Assembly (NCBI GenBank): GCA_016743945.1
Contig: JADGFI010000003.1
Location: 269,132-333,131, forward strand
Reading direction: 5' to 3'
DNA: 64,000 bases
Source of the DNA: Desulfobacteraceae bacterium
Lineage (GTDB): Bacteria; Desulfobacterota; Desulfobacteria; Desulfobacterales; Desulfobacteraceae
Of the stretch, positions 27,254 to 35,674 are shown piece after piece; position 1 is the stretch's first letter; each line of letters begins with the position of its first letter. Under the pieces are notes generated by a model. That model did no database searches, was not told the DNA's origin, and was given only the letters and a program-made list of their open reading frames with translations. The position numbers and the translations under genes are program-made.

Positions 27254-28753
27254 TTATAGATCCGACGCCATCTTTGGCAGCATGGCCCCGTATTCCATGA
27301 AATTGCGGTGGAGCTCAAAACAGCGGGTAAGATCATGGCAGATATGGCCGCAGGTTCCCTTGGCCAGATATGACATTAGATAAGGCCGGTATGACGGATG
27401 GGCACAGGTGTTGATAATTTTATCCGCCCGTTCCAGGGGACCTAACCCCCGCAAATCGGCCAACCCCTGTTCCGTTACCAGAATCTGGACCGAATGTTCA
27501 TTATTGTCCACATGGGGGACCATGGGAACCACCGCAGAAATTTTACCCCCCTTTGCAATGGAAGGGGTCATAAAAATAGACAAATGGCTATTCCGGGTGA
27601 ACTCGCCGCTGCCCCCCACCCCGTTCATCACATGGGTGCCCATCACATGGGAGGAATTCACATTGCCGTAGATATCCATTTCAAGGGCCGTATTCATGGC
27701 CACCACCCCCAGGCGACGGATAATACCGGGGTGATTGGATATTTCCTGGGGCCGCAGTACAATTTTCCTAGTGTAAAAATCCATGTTATCCCCAATCTGT
27801 TTGAGCTTTTCCGGCACAATGGTCAGGGCGGTGGCAGATGCACCCAAAAGCTTTCCCGCATCAATCAGGTCCATCATGGAGTCCTGAAAAACTTCCGAAT
27901 ACATGTAAAAAGGCGGAATATCCGGATGACGCCCCAATCCTGCCAGTACGGCGTTTGCCGTATTTCCCACCCCAGCCTGGAGGGGGAAAAACTCAGGGGG
28001 AATCCGGCCGGCCAATCGTTCATTAAGGAGAAACTCAATCACGTGACTGGCAATTTTCCGGCTGGCCTCATCTTCCTGACTAAAGGCCTCCACCTGATCC
28101 GGTTCATTGTTTTCCACGATGCCCACCACTTTTTTGGGATCCACCTGGGCATAGGGCCACCCGATTTTGGCCAAAGGCGTGTGTACATTGATGGGATTAC
28201 GTCTTGGCGGGGGCGGCATAATAACAATATCGGCCAGTTCGCTTAACCGAGGGGGATGGCAATGGTTCAGCTCTATGATCACCTTGTCTGCACAGGCCAG
28301 CCAGGTGGGAGACGCACCGATGGAGGCGGAAAGATACACCCTGCCGTCCCGGGTAATATGGGTGGCTTCCACAACCGCCACATCCACACGGCCAAAGAAA
28401 CCCGCCCCCACGGTCTGGGGCACATGGGACAAATGCATGTCCACATACTCCACTTCCTGACGGTTGATCTGACCCCTGAGTGTTTTCCCTCCCTGGTAAG
28501 GTGCCCGCCAGGAGATAGCATTGGCCTCAGCCAAATCATTGTCAATATAATCCCCGCTGGAAGCTCCGGAGATGACCCGGACCCTAAACCCTCGCCCCTG
28601 GACGTGCTCCTGCCTTGCATGTTCGGCCAGCATGACGGGTACTGCCTTTGCTGCTCCAGCTGCCGTAAACCCACTAAAGGCGATGGTATCCCCATCCTTT
28701 ATCAGGGAGATCACCTCTTGTTTTGAAATCACCGAATATCCGTTTATTTTCAT
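27254..28753 (-). CDS. Acetyl-CoA hydrolase/transferase family protein (succinyl-CoA:acetate CoA-transferase type)
   Basis: A 499-residue class I CoA-transferase moving CoA between acyl-CoA and carboxylates such as acetate or succinate. The N-terminal half contains IAFSGFTAAGAAKAVP and VISGASSGDYIDNDLAEA. The catalytic glutamate lies in YMYSEVFQDSMMDLIDAG. The C-terminal half has NGVGGSGEFTRNS and EQGLADLRGLGP, both typical of the SucCoA:acetate CoA-transferase (Cat1/AarC) group. Full length, starting at an ATG after the AT-rich tRNA-proximal region. Likely used in acetate or propionate metabolism of an anaerobe. Its grouping with an NMT1 transporter downstream is noteworthy. Confidence 0.92.
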   Translation of the reverse strand: MKINGYSVISKQEVISLIKDGDTIAFSGFTAAGAAKAVPVMLAEHARQEHVQGRGFRVRVISGASSGDYIDNDLAEANAISWRAPYQGGKTLRGQINRQEVEYVDMHLSHVPQTVGAGFFGRVDVAVVEATHITRDGRVYLSASIGASPTWLACADKVIIELNHCHPPRLSELADIVIMPPPPRRNPINVHTPLAKIGWPYAQVDPKKVVGIVENNEPDQVEAFSQEDEASRKIASHVIEFLLNERLAGRIPPEFFPLQAGVGNTANAVLAGLGRHPDIPPFYMYSEVFQDSMMDLIDAGKLLGASATALTIVPEKLKQIGDNMDFYTRKIVLRPQEISNHPGIIRRLGVVAMNTALEMDIYGNVNSSHVMGTHVMNGVGGSGEFTRNSHLSIFMTPSIAKGGKISAVVPMVPHVDNNEHSVQILVTEQGLADLRGLGPLERADKIINTCAHPSYRPYLMSYLAKGTCGHICHDLTRCFELHRNFMEYGAMLPKMASDL

Positions 28754-29017
28754 ATTTCACTGCCTATTTAAAATATAAAAGCTTATCTTTTACGCTTTTC
28801 CAAATCAAGAAACAATTTTTTTTTATAAAATACCTGTATTATTCGGGATATACAACTCACCAAGGAGGGATGAAAATGAGGGACTGCCAAAAAATGGTAC
28901 AGTATACACAAAAATGAGAATCAAGAAATCTGACATCACTCATTCTTATGAATGGTCCACATATCAATTTTTTACTTGATTTTAACGCGGATTCATTCTA
29001 ATTGTATGCGCACAGGG

Positions 29018-29093
29018 GCCGACGTAACTCAGTTGGTAGAGTAGCTCACTCGTAATGAGCAAGTCAGCGGTTCGACTCCGCTCGTCGGCTCCA
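29018..29093 (+). tRNA. tRNA-Thr (anticodon CGT)
   Basis: A 76-base cloverleaf with CCA encoded. The acceptor stem GCCGACG pairs with CGTCGGC (29083-29089). The D-stem is ACTC/GAGT. The anticodon stem GCTCA/TGAGC encloses the loop CTCGTAA with anticodon CGT at 29051-29053. The T-stem AGCGG/CCGCT encloses TTCGACT. It decodes ACG. No integrase or attachment-site duplication is visible next to it. Confidence 0.97.
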
Positions 29094-29705
29094 GTTCTAA
29101 TAAATTCAATCCCTTACAACAAGTCTTTCCAGGGCCAAAACAATAGCCAGACTGTTGGCTGGACAAATCCAGTTTCTTTTTAAAAAAAATAAGGAGGGGG
29201 CTATCTCCCATTAAGACCCTTTGGCTTTCCGTCACTGATTCACACCAGGTTTGGCTTTTCATGAAGGCTATTAATGCATACTTTAGACCAAGGTTTGCCA
29301 CCCAACAAGACAAAAAGGTAACCCCCTGTTTAGACGAAAAGAAACACAAGCATTGCTGACGAAAACTTATCCGAGGGATTTGATCCACGTATTATTGGGA
29401 AATTTATGTGATAAAATACATGTATTTATATGCCACTCTGTGGCACTACTTTACCACTATTCCCTTCTGGTACATAAAACCCCACTCAGGAAAAGTTTCT
29501 AAAATTTCAGTCTGCGGTATTATCTGATATGCTGTTGGGCAGTTATCCAAAGGCCCTGGTGGGGGTATCTTGATGGCCCCCCGCTACCTGTAAAAATTAC
29601 CATTTAGATCATAAAGCCATTTCATTTGCCCTTGCTCCTTGGATACTTTTGGAAATGATGGGGGATAGTGCGCCACCATTTTCGATGAATGCTTATGTTC
29701 ACTAG
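29094..29705. other. Noncoding region downstream of tRNA-Thr
   Basis: About 610 bases with no convincing gene. A minus-strand frame that overlaps the tRNA yields the typical artefact text EPTSGVEPLTCSLRVS and is not real. No direct repeat of the tRNA 3' end is visible. The region may be a decayed insertion site, but nothing shows this. Confidence 0.4.
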
Positions 29706-30464
29706 TTACTCTATACCCAATATACCATTTACCGCTTTAGCTACCGCATGATCCACTTCTTTGTTAGAGGCTTTTGCCAAGGCTTCGGCTGCTATATTGT
29801 GGGCCTCTATGGCTTCTTGTTTTGCGACTTCCGCCTGAGCTTGTAGGTCCTGATTTTCGGGATCCTTTTCAGCTTGTTCAGCAAGATTTTTGGCTTTGGT
29901 ATTCGCTTCCTGGAAAGAGAGCGCTGCTGCCTTATATCCTGCAACCTTCCCTACTGTAGAATGAGGGGCTGCGTTTTCCATTGCAGTCTGAGAGGCATGT
30001 GCAGCATTGAGTCTTCCTAAACTACTGGCAGTAGTACCATGGTTGGCTTTACCTTTGTCGTGTCCGTAACCATTTCCGTTGGCATGTCCATGACCGTTTC
30101 CATTGTCGCTGCCACCACCAACGTTTCCACCACTACCGCCACCACTACCGCCACCATTACCGCCGCCATTACCGCCGCCATTACCGCCACCATTACCGCC
30201 ACCATTACCGCCGCCATTACCGCCGCCATTACCGCCGCCATTACCGCCGCCATTACCGCCGCCATTACCGCCGCCATTACCGCCGCCACCTTTAGCGATG
30301 GCAGATTGAATTTCAAAAGAATGTTCTGCGAGATTAAAAGAAAGGGGGGTGAGTAATAAAGCTGCTGTTGCAAAGATAAATATGGTGCATAATAAGACTC
30401 TTTTTATGGCGAGAGCGAGGGATTTATTCATATGTTTCTTTTTTGGGGATATCAAGTTTACCAT
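29706..30464 (-). CDS. Exported Gly/Asn-repeat protein with conserved C-terminal module
   Basis: A 252-residue protein starting at an ATG with an ideal ribosome-binding site (AGGAGGTGATC). An N-terminal hydrophobic segment (about residues 19-40, VLLCTIFIFATAALLL) looks like a signal peptide or anchor. It is followed by eleven consecutive GGN/GGGN units encoded by a 12-base tandem repeat, then a Gly/Ser/His/Asn-rich linker (GNGHGHANGNGYGHDKGK). The C-terminal part contains SLGRLNAAHASQTAMENAAP and an Ala/Glu-rich helix (NTKAKNLAEQAEKD...). The LNAAHAS-AAPxSxVG pattern looks like a conserved domain found in other bacterial hypothetical proteins, but I cannot name it. It is flanked by noncoding DNA on both sides. 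Likely a surface or secreted structural protein (inference). Confidence 0.8.
   Translation of the reverse strand: MVNLISPKKKHMNKSLALAIKRVLLCTIFIFATAALLLTPLSFNLAEHSFEIQSAIAKGGGGNGGGNGGGNGGGNGGGNGGGNGGGNGGGNGGGNGGGNGGGNGGGSGGGSGGNVGGGSDNGNGHGHANGNGYGHDKGKANHGTTASSLGRLNAAHASQTAMENAAPHSTVGKVAGYKAAALSFQEANTKAKNLAEQAEKDPENQDLQAQAEVAKQEAIEAHNIAAEALAKASNKEVDHAVAKAVNGILGIE
30156..30287. repeat. 12-bp tandem repeat (11 units) inside the Gly-rich gene
   Basis: Eleven units of ATTACCGCCGCC or ATTACCGCCACC, encoding Gly-Gly-Asn-Gly on the minus strand. The only variation is at the third base of a glycine codon. Copy number is likely to vary between strains by slippage. Confidence 0.9.
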
Positions 30465-31117
30465 GATCACCTCCTGTATAAAGTTGATTCTATTTTGAAT
30501 ATGCACTAGGTCATTGGTCATGAACAAAAAGAGAAGATTAAATCAGAATTATATAGGGGAGTGCCACTTGACCTTCATCAAAGCATAATCAATTCCCATA
30601 TCACACACGACTTCTTTTTTCAACATCGACCTTCCAAAATAAATGAATGATGGCCAGCAAGAATTTTATCAAAACGCCTCATCTGCCATGCAAGCAGCCA
30701 TACTTCAATCCCTATTTACCAGGTGGACATACCGCTGGGCCCTCATATGATATACCAGGTCACAATATTTGGACTTGCTCTTCTCCTACTGTCTGATGGA
30801 TCAATTTTTGATGCAGGATGGGGATAGAGATACAAGCATGGGAAATGAACCTGAGACAGGGGCTTGATTTCTATGGGTGAACCAGTGTAAAGGGTAAGTG
30901 GATATAATCCAATTGGATACTTGTCCACCAAGCTTGTCCACTTTTGCGTGGGAGACACATGGTCGAATGCAAAATTTGCTTTAATTTTAGAAGGTTGAAT
31001 AATGTTAGGGTTCGACAGCCCGACTCCAGTCATATCAAGTTTATTGCAAGGGATATTTCTATTCCAGGCCGATAAATCCACCCCAAGCAACAAACTTACT
31101 TGAAAAGGGAAACCGAA
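30465..31117. other. Noncoding region between the Gly-rich gene and gctB
   Basis: About 650 bases. A minus-strand frame at 30743-31093 exists but lacks a ribosome-binding site and protein-like composition. A TATAAT box on the minus strand lies at 30548-30553 and could belong to the Gly-rich gene promoter, though no good -35 element accompanies it. Otherwise nothing recognised. Confidence 0.4.
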
Positions 31118-31879
31118 CTATAATATAAGCCGATGGGGATCACATTTTTCCCTGAGCAAGGTTAGCTCCTCCAGAGTGGGGGGGAGTACTTCACCGGCAC
31201 GGGAAATATCTATTTCAAACTCCATTTTTTCAAGGATATCTTCCGGGGTTACCCCGGGATAATATCCCTCCAGAAACATGCGTTTGGTACCATCATCAAA
31301 GCCCATAACCCCCATGTCTGTAATGACACGATGGGGGCCCCCTTTTGGAAGACCGGCATTTTCACGGCCGTCCGGGCCGTCCAGGTATCCCGGGCTTGTC
31401 AGGTAATCCAGCTGAACTTTAAATTTCCGTTTTTCCTGTTTCATGAAGATAATGCTTCTGGAAACAAAGGAGGCCACATCACAGGCCCCCCCGCTCCCGG
31501 CGAACCTCACGGCAGGTTGTTGGTAATCACCGATAACCGTTGAATTCAGGTTGCCGTAGATATCAATCTGTGCCGCCCCCAGAATTCCCACGATATGCTC
31601 CCCTGTAAAACGGTTCTGCATGGTGGCAAATGCATCCAGCAGCCCCCCGTTGGAGGAGGCCTGGTACATTATCCGTGAATCGCCCACAGCAAGGGGAAGA
31701 TCTTCGAGTTTGGAATCAATGGCACCGGTTTCAAAGAAGATCACACTTTCCGGGGCATTTATGTTTTTGGCTGCCATGGCTGCCAGCATTGAGATACCAG
31801 TGCCGCAAAACACAATATCCCCGTTCCGAATTTCCCTTGCAGCAACAAGGGTCATCATTTCTTTTAGTGTATAGTTCAT
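31118..31879 (-). CDS. gctB: CoA-transferase subunit beta (GctB-like)
   Basis: A 253-residue beta subunit of a class I heteromeric CoA-transferase, similar in layout to glutaconate CoA-transferase B. The catalytic glutamate is probably the one in VIFFETGAID. Other family text includes MAAKNINAPE, GILGAAQIDIYGNLN and GGACDVASFVSRS, and the C-terminus has GVTPEDILEKMEFE. It directly follows the alpha-subunit gene (17-base gap). The acyl substrate is unknown; glutaconate, 3-oxoadipate-like or steroid-derived acids are possible for this family. Confidence 0.88.
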   Translation of the reverse strand: MNYTLKEMMTLVAAREIRNGDIVFCGTGISMLAAMAAKNINAPESVIFFETGAIDSKLEDLPLAVGDSRIMYQASSNGGLLDAFATMQNRFTGEHIVGILGAAQIDIYGNLNSTVIGDYQQPAVRFAGSGGACDVASFVSRSIIFMKQEKRKFKVQLDYLTSPGYLDGPDGRENAGLPKGGPHRVITDMGVMGFDDGTKRMFLEGYYPGVTPEDILEKMEFEIDISRAGEVLPPTLEELTLLREKCDPHRLIL

Positions 31880-31896
31880 TCTAGGTCTTTGCCCTA

Positions 31897-32874
31897 TTAT
31901 CGTCTGTCCAGGTTCTTTGCATACCCGCGGTTTTTATCGGCGGATATCATTTCAAGCCGTCGCCTGCCAATTGAATCCAGCAAATCACTGTGGGTCCGGT
32001 GTTTCAAAATACTCTCTTCAATATATGAACGATAGAGGGCGTCATCCTTTGCTTTTTTGACATACTCTTTTAAATAGATTGGGTCATAGTCATAATATTG
32101 ATAACAGGCTGTGGGATAAGCTCCATAGGGCAAATGCACAACGGCATCGGCATGGATAAAGGGAATCTGATTGCGGTCCGGTTCATTTTTCAAATAATCG
32201 TCATCCAGCAGTTCCTCGCAGGTTATGATCAGGGCTTTGGCAGCCTTTGCCTGTTCCACATCGGCAAAGGTCAAGCCCTCTATCCGGCAATTTCCCAGAT
32301 AGTCTGCCTTTTGCACATGGATGATGGTGACATCCGGGTTGATGGCAGGCACCAAAACAACTCTTTTCGTGTCACACCAGGTTCCAAAGGGATTTTCAAG
32401 TACCACCAGTTTATTGTCCGGCAACCGGTTGTCCGCCTGCCGAAATTCAATGGGAAATCCCCATTTTTCAATGATGTCAGTCCCCAGAGAAGACCGGGTG
32501 GGAAGAAAAGGAATCCCCATGGACCCTGCGAGGAAACGCAGGGTCATCTGGTAGTTGGAATAATCTTCCACCCTAATTTTTTTGTCTTCGATTGCTTTTC
32601 TGAACCGAATGCAGGTGGAGGAAAACTTACCCATTCCGCCATAGGCAATTTCAAGACAGGAGATACAACCGGCCCCCACCAGCTCGTCCACACCCTGACC
32701 ATTGGAATGTGCGTATAGGTGGATCCCTTTAATCTGCTGCCTGATAATTTCATAAACAGCGGCCATGGGATTCCGGTTAATGGTAAACCCGCCGATTGAC
32801 AAATGGCAGCCGTCTTTTACATATTTCCCCATGGCCTCTTTCAAGCCCATGACTTTATGGGTATTGGTTTTCAT
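31897..32874 (-). CDS. gctA: CoA-transferase subunit alpha (GctA-like)
   Basis: A 325-residue alpha subunit. The N-terminal glycine-rich loop is LSIGGFTINRNPMAAVYEI. Also visible are CDTKRVVLVPAINPDVTIIHVQKAD and ADYLGNCRIEGLTFADVEQAKAAK-type text. AGGGTGAG precedes the ATG at 32874. The operon gctA-gctB is preceded by a consensus sigma-54 promoter at 33029-33044 with a leader of roughly 140 bases. It is therefore expected to be switched on by the divergent enhancer-binding protein at 33166-34911. Confidence 0.88.
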   Translation of the reverse strand: MKTNTHKVMGLKEAMGKYVKDGCHLSIGGFTINRNPMAAVYEIIRQQIKGIHLYAHSNGQGVDELVGAGCISCLEIAYGGMGKFSSTCIRFRKAIEDKKIRVEDYSNYQMTLRFLAGSMGIPFLPTRSSLGTDIIEKWGFPIEFRQADNRLPDNKLVVLENPFGTWCDTKRVVLVPAINPDVTIIHVQKADYLGNCRIEGLTFADVEQAKAAKALIITCEELLDDDYLKNEPDRNQIPFIHADAVVHLPYGAYPTACYQYYDYDPIYLKEYVKKAKDDALYRSYIEESILKHRTHSDLLDSIGRRRLEMISADKNRGYAKNLDRR

Positions 32875-33028
32875 TTACAACTCACCCTATCAAAATTGAT
32901 TAACCTTTCCAATTCCTTCAAACTTTCTTCAAGGATGGAGAGCCCTTTATCCAGTCCCTCTCGTGTAATCACAAGGGGCATAAGTTTCTTTTTGCACCCG
33001 GTGCAGAACAATTGTCAATATTTTGGAT

Positions 33029-33044
33029 AGCAATGACCGTGCCA
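33029..33044 (-). promoter_or_regulatory. Sigma-54 (-24/-12) promoter for gctA-gctB
   Basis: On the minus strand TGGCACGGTCATTGCT matches the TGGCAC-N5-TTGCW consensus at every position, with the exact 10-base spacing between the GG and GC elements. It points at gctA, whose ATG lies about 155 bases downstream. Confidence 0.9.
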
Positions 33045-33098
33045 TTACCATTTCATGGGGGTTTTACCCTTGATTAATGAAAATCACTGGTATAAACT

Positions 33099-33131
33099 AT
33101 GCAAACATGCATAGTTTATGCATGTTTGCAT
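33099..33131. promoter_or_regulatory. 33-bp palindrome, probable upstream activator site for the sigma-54 regulator
   Basis: Perfect inverted repeat ATGCAAACATGCATA - GTT - TATGCATGTTTGCAT (15-bp arms, 3-base centre). A second overlapping palindrome, AAACTATGC/GCATAGTTT at 33094-33117, shares part of it. It lies about 80-115 bases upstream of the predicted gctA transcription start and 35-67 bases before the start of the divergent regulator, the expected place for an enhancer that also autoregulates. Confidence 0.75.
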
Positions 33132-33165
33132 GGCTTGGTTTTTAACTCCCTATTTCAGGAGTATC

Positions 33166-34911
33166 ATGAACACGACCTCAAATCAATTGAGCTGGAAAAA
33201 ATTGGGCAGCACCTTTTTGAATACCACTCAAAATGGTATTCTGGTAACCGATTGTTATTTTAAAACCATAATTTCCAATAAAAAAACCCAGGACCACCTG
33301 GGAATCTTTAAGGGCGCATTGATCAAAGACACCCTGCCGGAACTTGCACGACATGCCGACGCCGTAATAAAAACCGCCAATGGTATCAAAAATATCCGCC
33401 TCATCCGGCATCCTAAAAAATTCATGACAGATATCAGCCCTGTTCTGCACAACCAAACGGTTGTGGGGATATTTTTCCTTTTCCGGGACGTCACCCTGAT
33501 GGAAAAAATCACCAGCGAAATGAAAGCCTGCCAGAAAACATCCCTGGAGCTGGATACCATCATCAACTCCAGCCATGACGGATTTTGGATCAGTGACGGC
33601 CAGGGAAAAGTGATAAAAATCAATCCGGCCTCGGAAAAGCTGACCAACATAAAGGCTGAGAACTTCATCGGAAAATCCATACAGGAACTGCTTGATACCA
33701 AGACTATCGACCGCTCTGTAACCTTAAAGGTGCTGAAAACCCGAAAAAAAGAAACCATTATCCAACGCACCCAAAACGATAAAAATCTTTTGCTCACCGG
33801 CACCCCGGTATTTGACAAACAAGGTCAATTGATCCGGGTGGTGGTCAATGAAAGAGATATCACGGAAATCCATGCCCTTAAAAAAAAAATCGATGAAAAA
33901 CAGACCCTGAAAAACAGATTGGAAGAAAATCTTCTTGAAATGCAGCTGGAGGCTTTGCAGTCAAAAAAAATCATTGCCAAAAGCCAAAATTTTAAAACCA
34001 TCCTTGAAAAAGCCGCCAAAATTGCCCGGGTGGATTCTTCTGTTCTTATTCTGGGTGAATCCGGAACCGGCAAGGGTGTGATTGCAGAATTGATTCACCA
34101 TCACTCAAAACGCCGGGACAAACCCATGATCAAACTCAACTGCGGTACTATTCCCGAGTCTTTGGTGGAAAGCGAACTCTTTGGTTATAAAAAAGGGGCC
34201 TTTACCGGGGCAGACAAAAACAAAGCCGGTCGGTTTGAAATTGCGGACAAGGGAATCCTCTTTCTGGATGAAATTGCAGAGGTTCCCCTGACGTCCCAGG
34301 TAAAGCTGCTGAGATTTCTTGAAGACGGCTGCTTGAGCAGGATTGGTGAAACCAAAAGCAAACAAATAGATGTTCGCATTATTGCGGCCACCAACCAGAA
34401 CCTTGACGCCATGGTAGCGAAGAAAACCTTTCGCCAGGACCTATATTACCGGCTCAAGGTGATTCCCATCCTCCTGCCCCCCCTCCGAAACCGAAAAGCC
34501 TGTATCCTGCCTTTGATATCCCATTACCTAAATTTTTTTTGTAAAAAGCATGGGTTCCAGGGCCCCATAACCTTGTCCAGCAATGCTGCCGACACCCTGG
34601 AAGCCTATGCATATCCGGGTAATATCCGGGAGCTTATCAATCTATGTGAACGCCTGGTGGTAATGAAGGAGGGCAATAAAATTTATTCCAAAGATCTTCC
34701 CCAAAGCCTTATGGATTCAGCAGAATATGACACCCTGTTCAAGGAGGTACAGACCCGGGACCTCTCCTTTCGTGAAATGATGGAAACATTTGAACGACAG
34801 ATCCTGAAAAATGTCATGGAAACCCATGTGACACAATCCAAAGCCGCCAAGGCGCTTGGCCTGAATCAGTCCACCATTGCACGCAAACTGCAAAGATATA
34901 AATTGATATAA
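33166..34911 (+). CDS. Sigma-54-dependent enhancer-binding regulator with two PAS domains
   Basis: A 581-residue activator. PAS-like domains occupy roughly residues 10-120 and 125-240. A coiled linker precedes the AAA+ domain, which has Walker A GESGTGKG (about residue 296), the sigma-54 contact loop GAFTGA (about 343) and Walker B LFLDEIAEV. A C-terminal Fis-type helix-turn-helix ends the protein (SKAAKALGLNQSTIARKL). The start at 33166 has AGGAG five bases upstream; the longer frame starting at 33118 would run through the palindrome. Divergent from gctAB with a consensus sigma-54 promoter, so it is the likely activator of that operon. The ligand sensed by the PAS domains is unknown. Confidence 0.94.
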   Translation: MNTTSNQLSWKKLGSTFLNTTQNGILVTDCYFKTIISNKKTQDHLGIFKGALIKDTLPELARHADAVIKTANGIKNIRLIRHPKKFMTDISPVLHNQTVVGIFFLFRDVTLMEKITSEMKACQKTSLELDTIINSSHDGFWISDGQGKVIKINPASEKLTNIKAENFIGKSIQELLDTKTIDRSVTLKVLKTRKKETIIQRTQNDKNLLLTGTPVFDKQGQLIRVVVNERDITEIHALKKKIDEKQTLKNRLEENLLEMQLEALQSKKIIAKSQNFKTILEKAAKIARVDSSVLILGESGTGKGVIAELIHHHSKRRDKPMIKLNCGTIPESLVESELFGYKKGAFTGADKNKAGRFEIADKGILFLDEIAEVPLTSQVKLLRFLEDGCLSRIGETKSKQIDVRIIAATNQNLDAMVAKKTFRQDLYYRLKVIPILLPPLRNRKACILPLISHYLNFFCKKHGFQGPITLSSNAADTLEAYAYPGNIRELINLCERLVVMKEGNKIYSKDLPQSLMDSAEYDTLFKEVQTRDLSFREMMETFERQILKNVMETHVTQSKAAKALGLNQSTIARKLQRYKLI

Positions 34912-34919
34912 AAAAGATA

Positions 34920-34954
34920 CCCATCTCAAGAGGAATCAAGATGGGCACCTTTTT
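34920..34954 (+). terminator. Rho-independent terminator after the sigma-54 regulator
   Basis: CCCATCT / AGATGGG stem with a 12-base loop, followed by CACC and a run of five T residues, nine bases after the regulator stop. A second hairpin (CTGATCA/TGATCAG, 34964-34983) overlaps the stop of the convergent M23 gene. Confidence 0.7.
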
Positions 34955-34979
34955 CACTGATGCCTGATCAATTGTCTGA

Positions 34980-35642
34980 TCAGATTTTAAATAAAGACAA
35001 GGGAGACGGGCAAAGGGAATCCATGGCGGCCAGATCCTTTTTTGTACAATACCCTTTGGAGACCCATCCCGTATCAACCCCTTTCTGGGTGATGACCTGG
35101 AGGTGGGTATGGTAGAACCAATTCCCGTTTTCATGGACATCCCCGATATAGGCAAACACCTGACCAGCCTTAAATTTTTCTCCGGGTGTCGGCAGTTTCT
35201 CTCGGTTTAAATGACCATAAAGGCTGTAAAATGTCTCAAAACAGGGACTTTCGTGAACGAGCAAAACATTGCCCCCGTAGTTGCCCTCTCCTGCCTCATA
35301 GTAGCTTTCCTTGACCTGTGCATCCAGAGGAGCATGCAAAGGGGTTCCAAGGTCCACGATAATATCAAGGCCCAGGTGGTAATACCGCTGTTCCGCCCGC
35401 ATCTGGGGGTATTGGGATAAAATGGTCTCCCTGTCTTCCAGGTAGGAGGCAAGGCCCCAGGTATGTTTATTTTTCATGGTTTTGTCCAGCCATGCCTGGA
35501 AGGCTCGCTGGTCCAGGACATCCACCTGTTCAAACACCTGGGACCCCACGGACATATCCACCACCAGTGGGTTGCCGGTCAATCCTTTAAATACCGGCTG
35601 AACCTTTATATTGTCGCTGTAGTCAATGTAGGGGTATTTCAT
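34980..35642 (-). CDS. M23-type peptidase fold protein without signal peptide
   Basis: A 220-residue protein whose C-terminal half matches the LytM/M23 metallopeptidase fold. HxxxD (His89, Asp93 in HLGLDIIVD), a central YGHL (His144) and HxH (His178, His180 in YHTHLQV) form the expected zinc site. The N-terminal ~80 residues are unlike known M23 helpers, and there is no signal peptide or membrane anchor. The product should therefore be cytosolic, unusual for an enzyme family that normally cuts cell-wall peptides. It follows the KamA-like gene with a 32-base gap, so it probably acts in the same process rather than in wall hydrolysis. Confidence 0.8.
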   Translation of the reverse strand: MKYPYIDYSDNIKVQPVFKGLTGNPLVVDMSVGSQVFEQVDVLDQRAFQAWLDKTMKNKHTWGLASYLEDRETILSQYPQMRAEQRYYHLGLDIIVDLGTPLHAPLDAQVKESYYEAGEGNYGGNVLLVHESPCFETFYSLYGHLNREKLPTPGEKFKAGQVFAYIGDVHENGNWFYHTHLQVITQKGVDTGWVSKGYCTKKDLAAMDSLCPSPLSLFKI

Positions 35643-35674
35643 TTGCCTGTCCTTTGAATCTTGATTCTTGGGTT

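Noticed and set aside
29029..29388. 119-codon minus-strand frame overlapping tRNA-Thr
   Set aside because: Its C-terminus (TSGVEPLTCSLRVS) is the well-known artefact of translating the tRNA gene; no ribosome-binding site and no family.
30156..30287. Possible CRISPR array
   Set aside because: Repeats are contiguous 12-bp units with no spacers, so it is a coding minisatellite.
30039..30356. Plus-strand proline- and threonine/alanine-rich frames over the 12-bp repeat
   Set aside because: Reverse readings of the Gly-rich gene; the minus frame has the ribosome-binding site and signal peptide.
30743..31093. 116-codon minus-strand frame
   Set aside because: No ribosome-binding site, mixed low-complexity composition and no recognisable motif; probably chance in a noncoding stretch.
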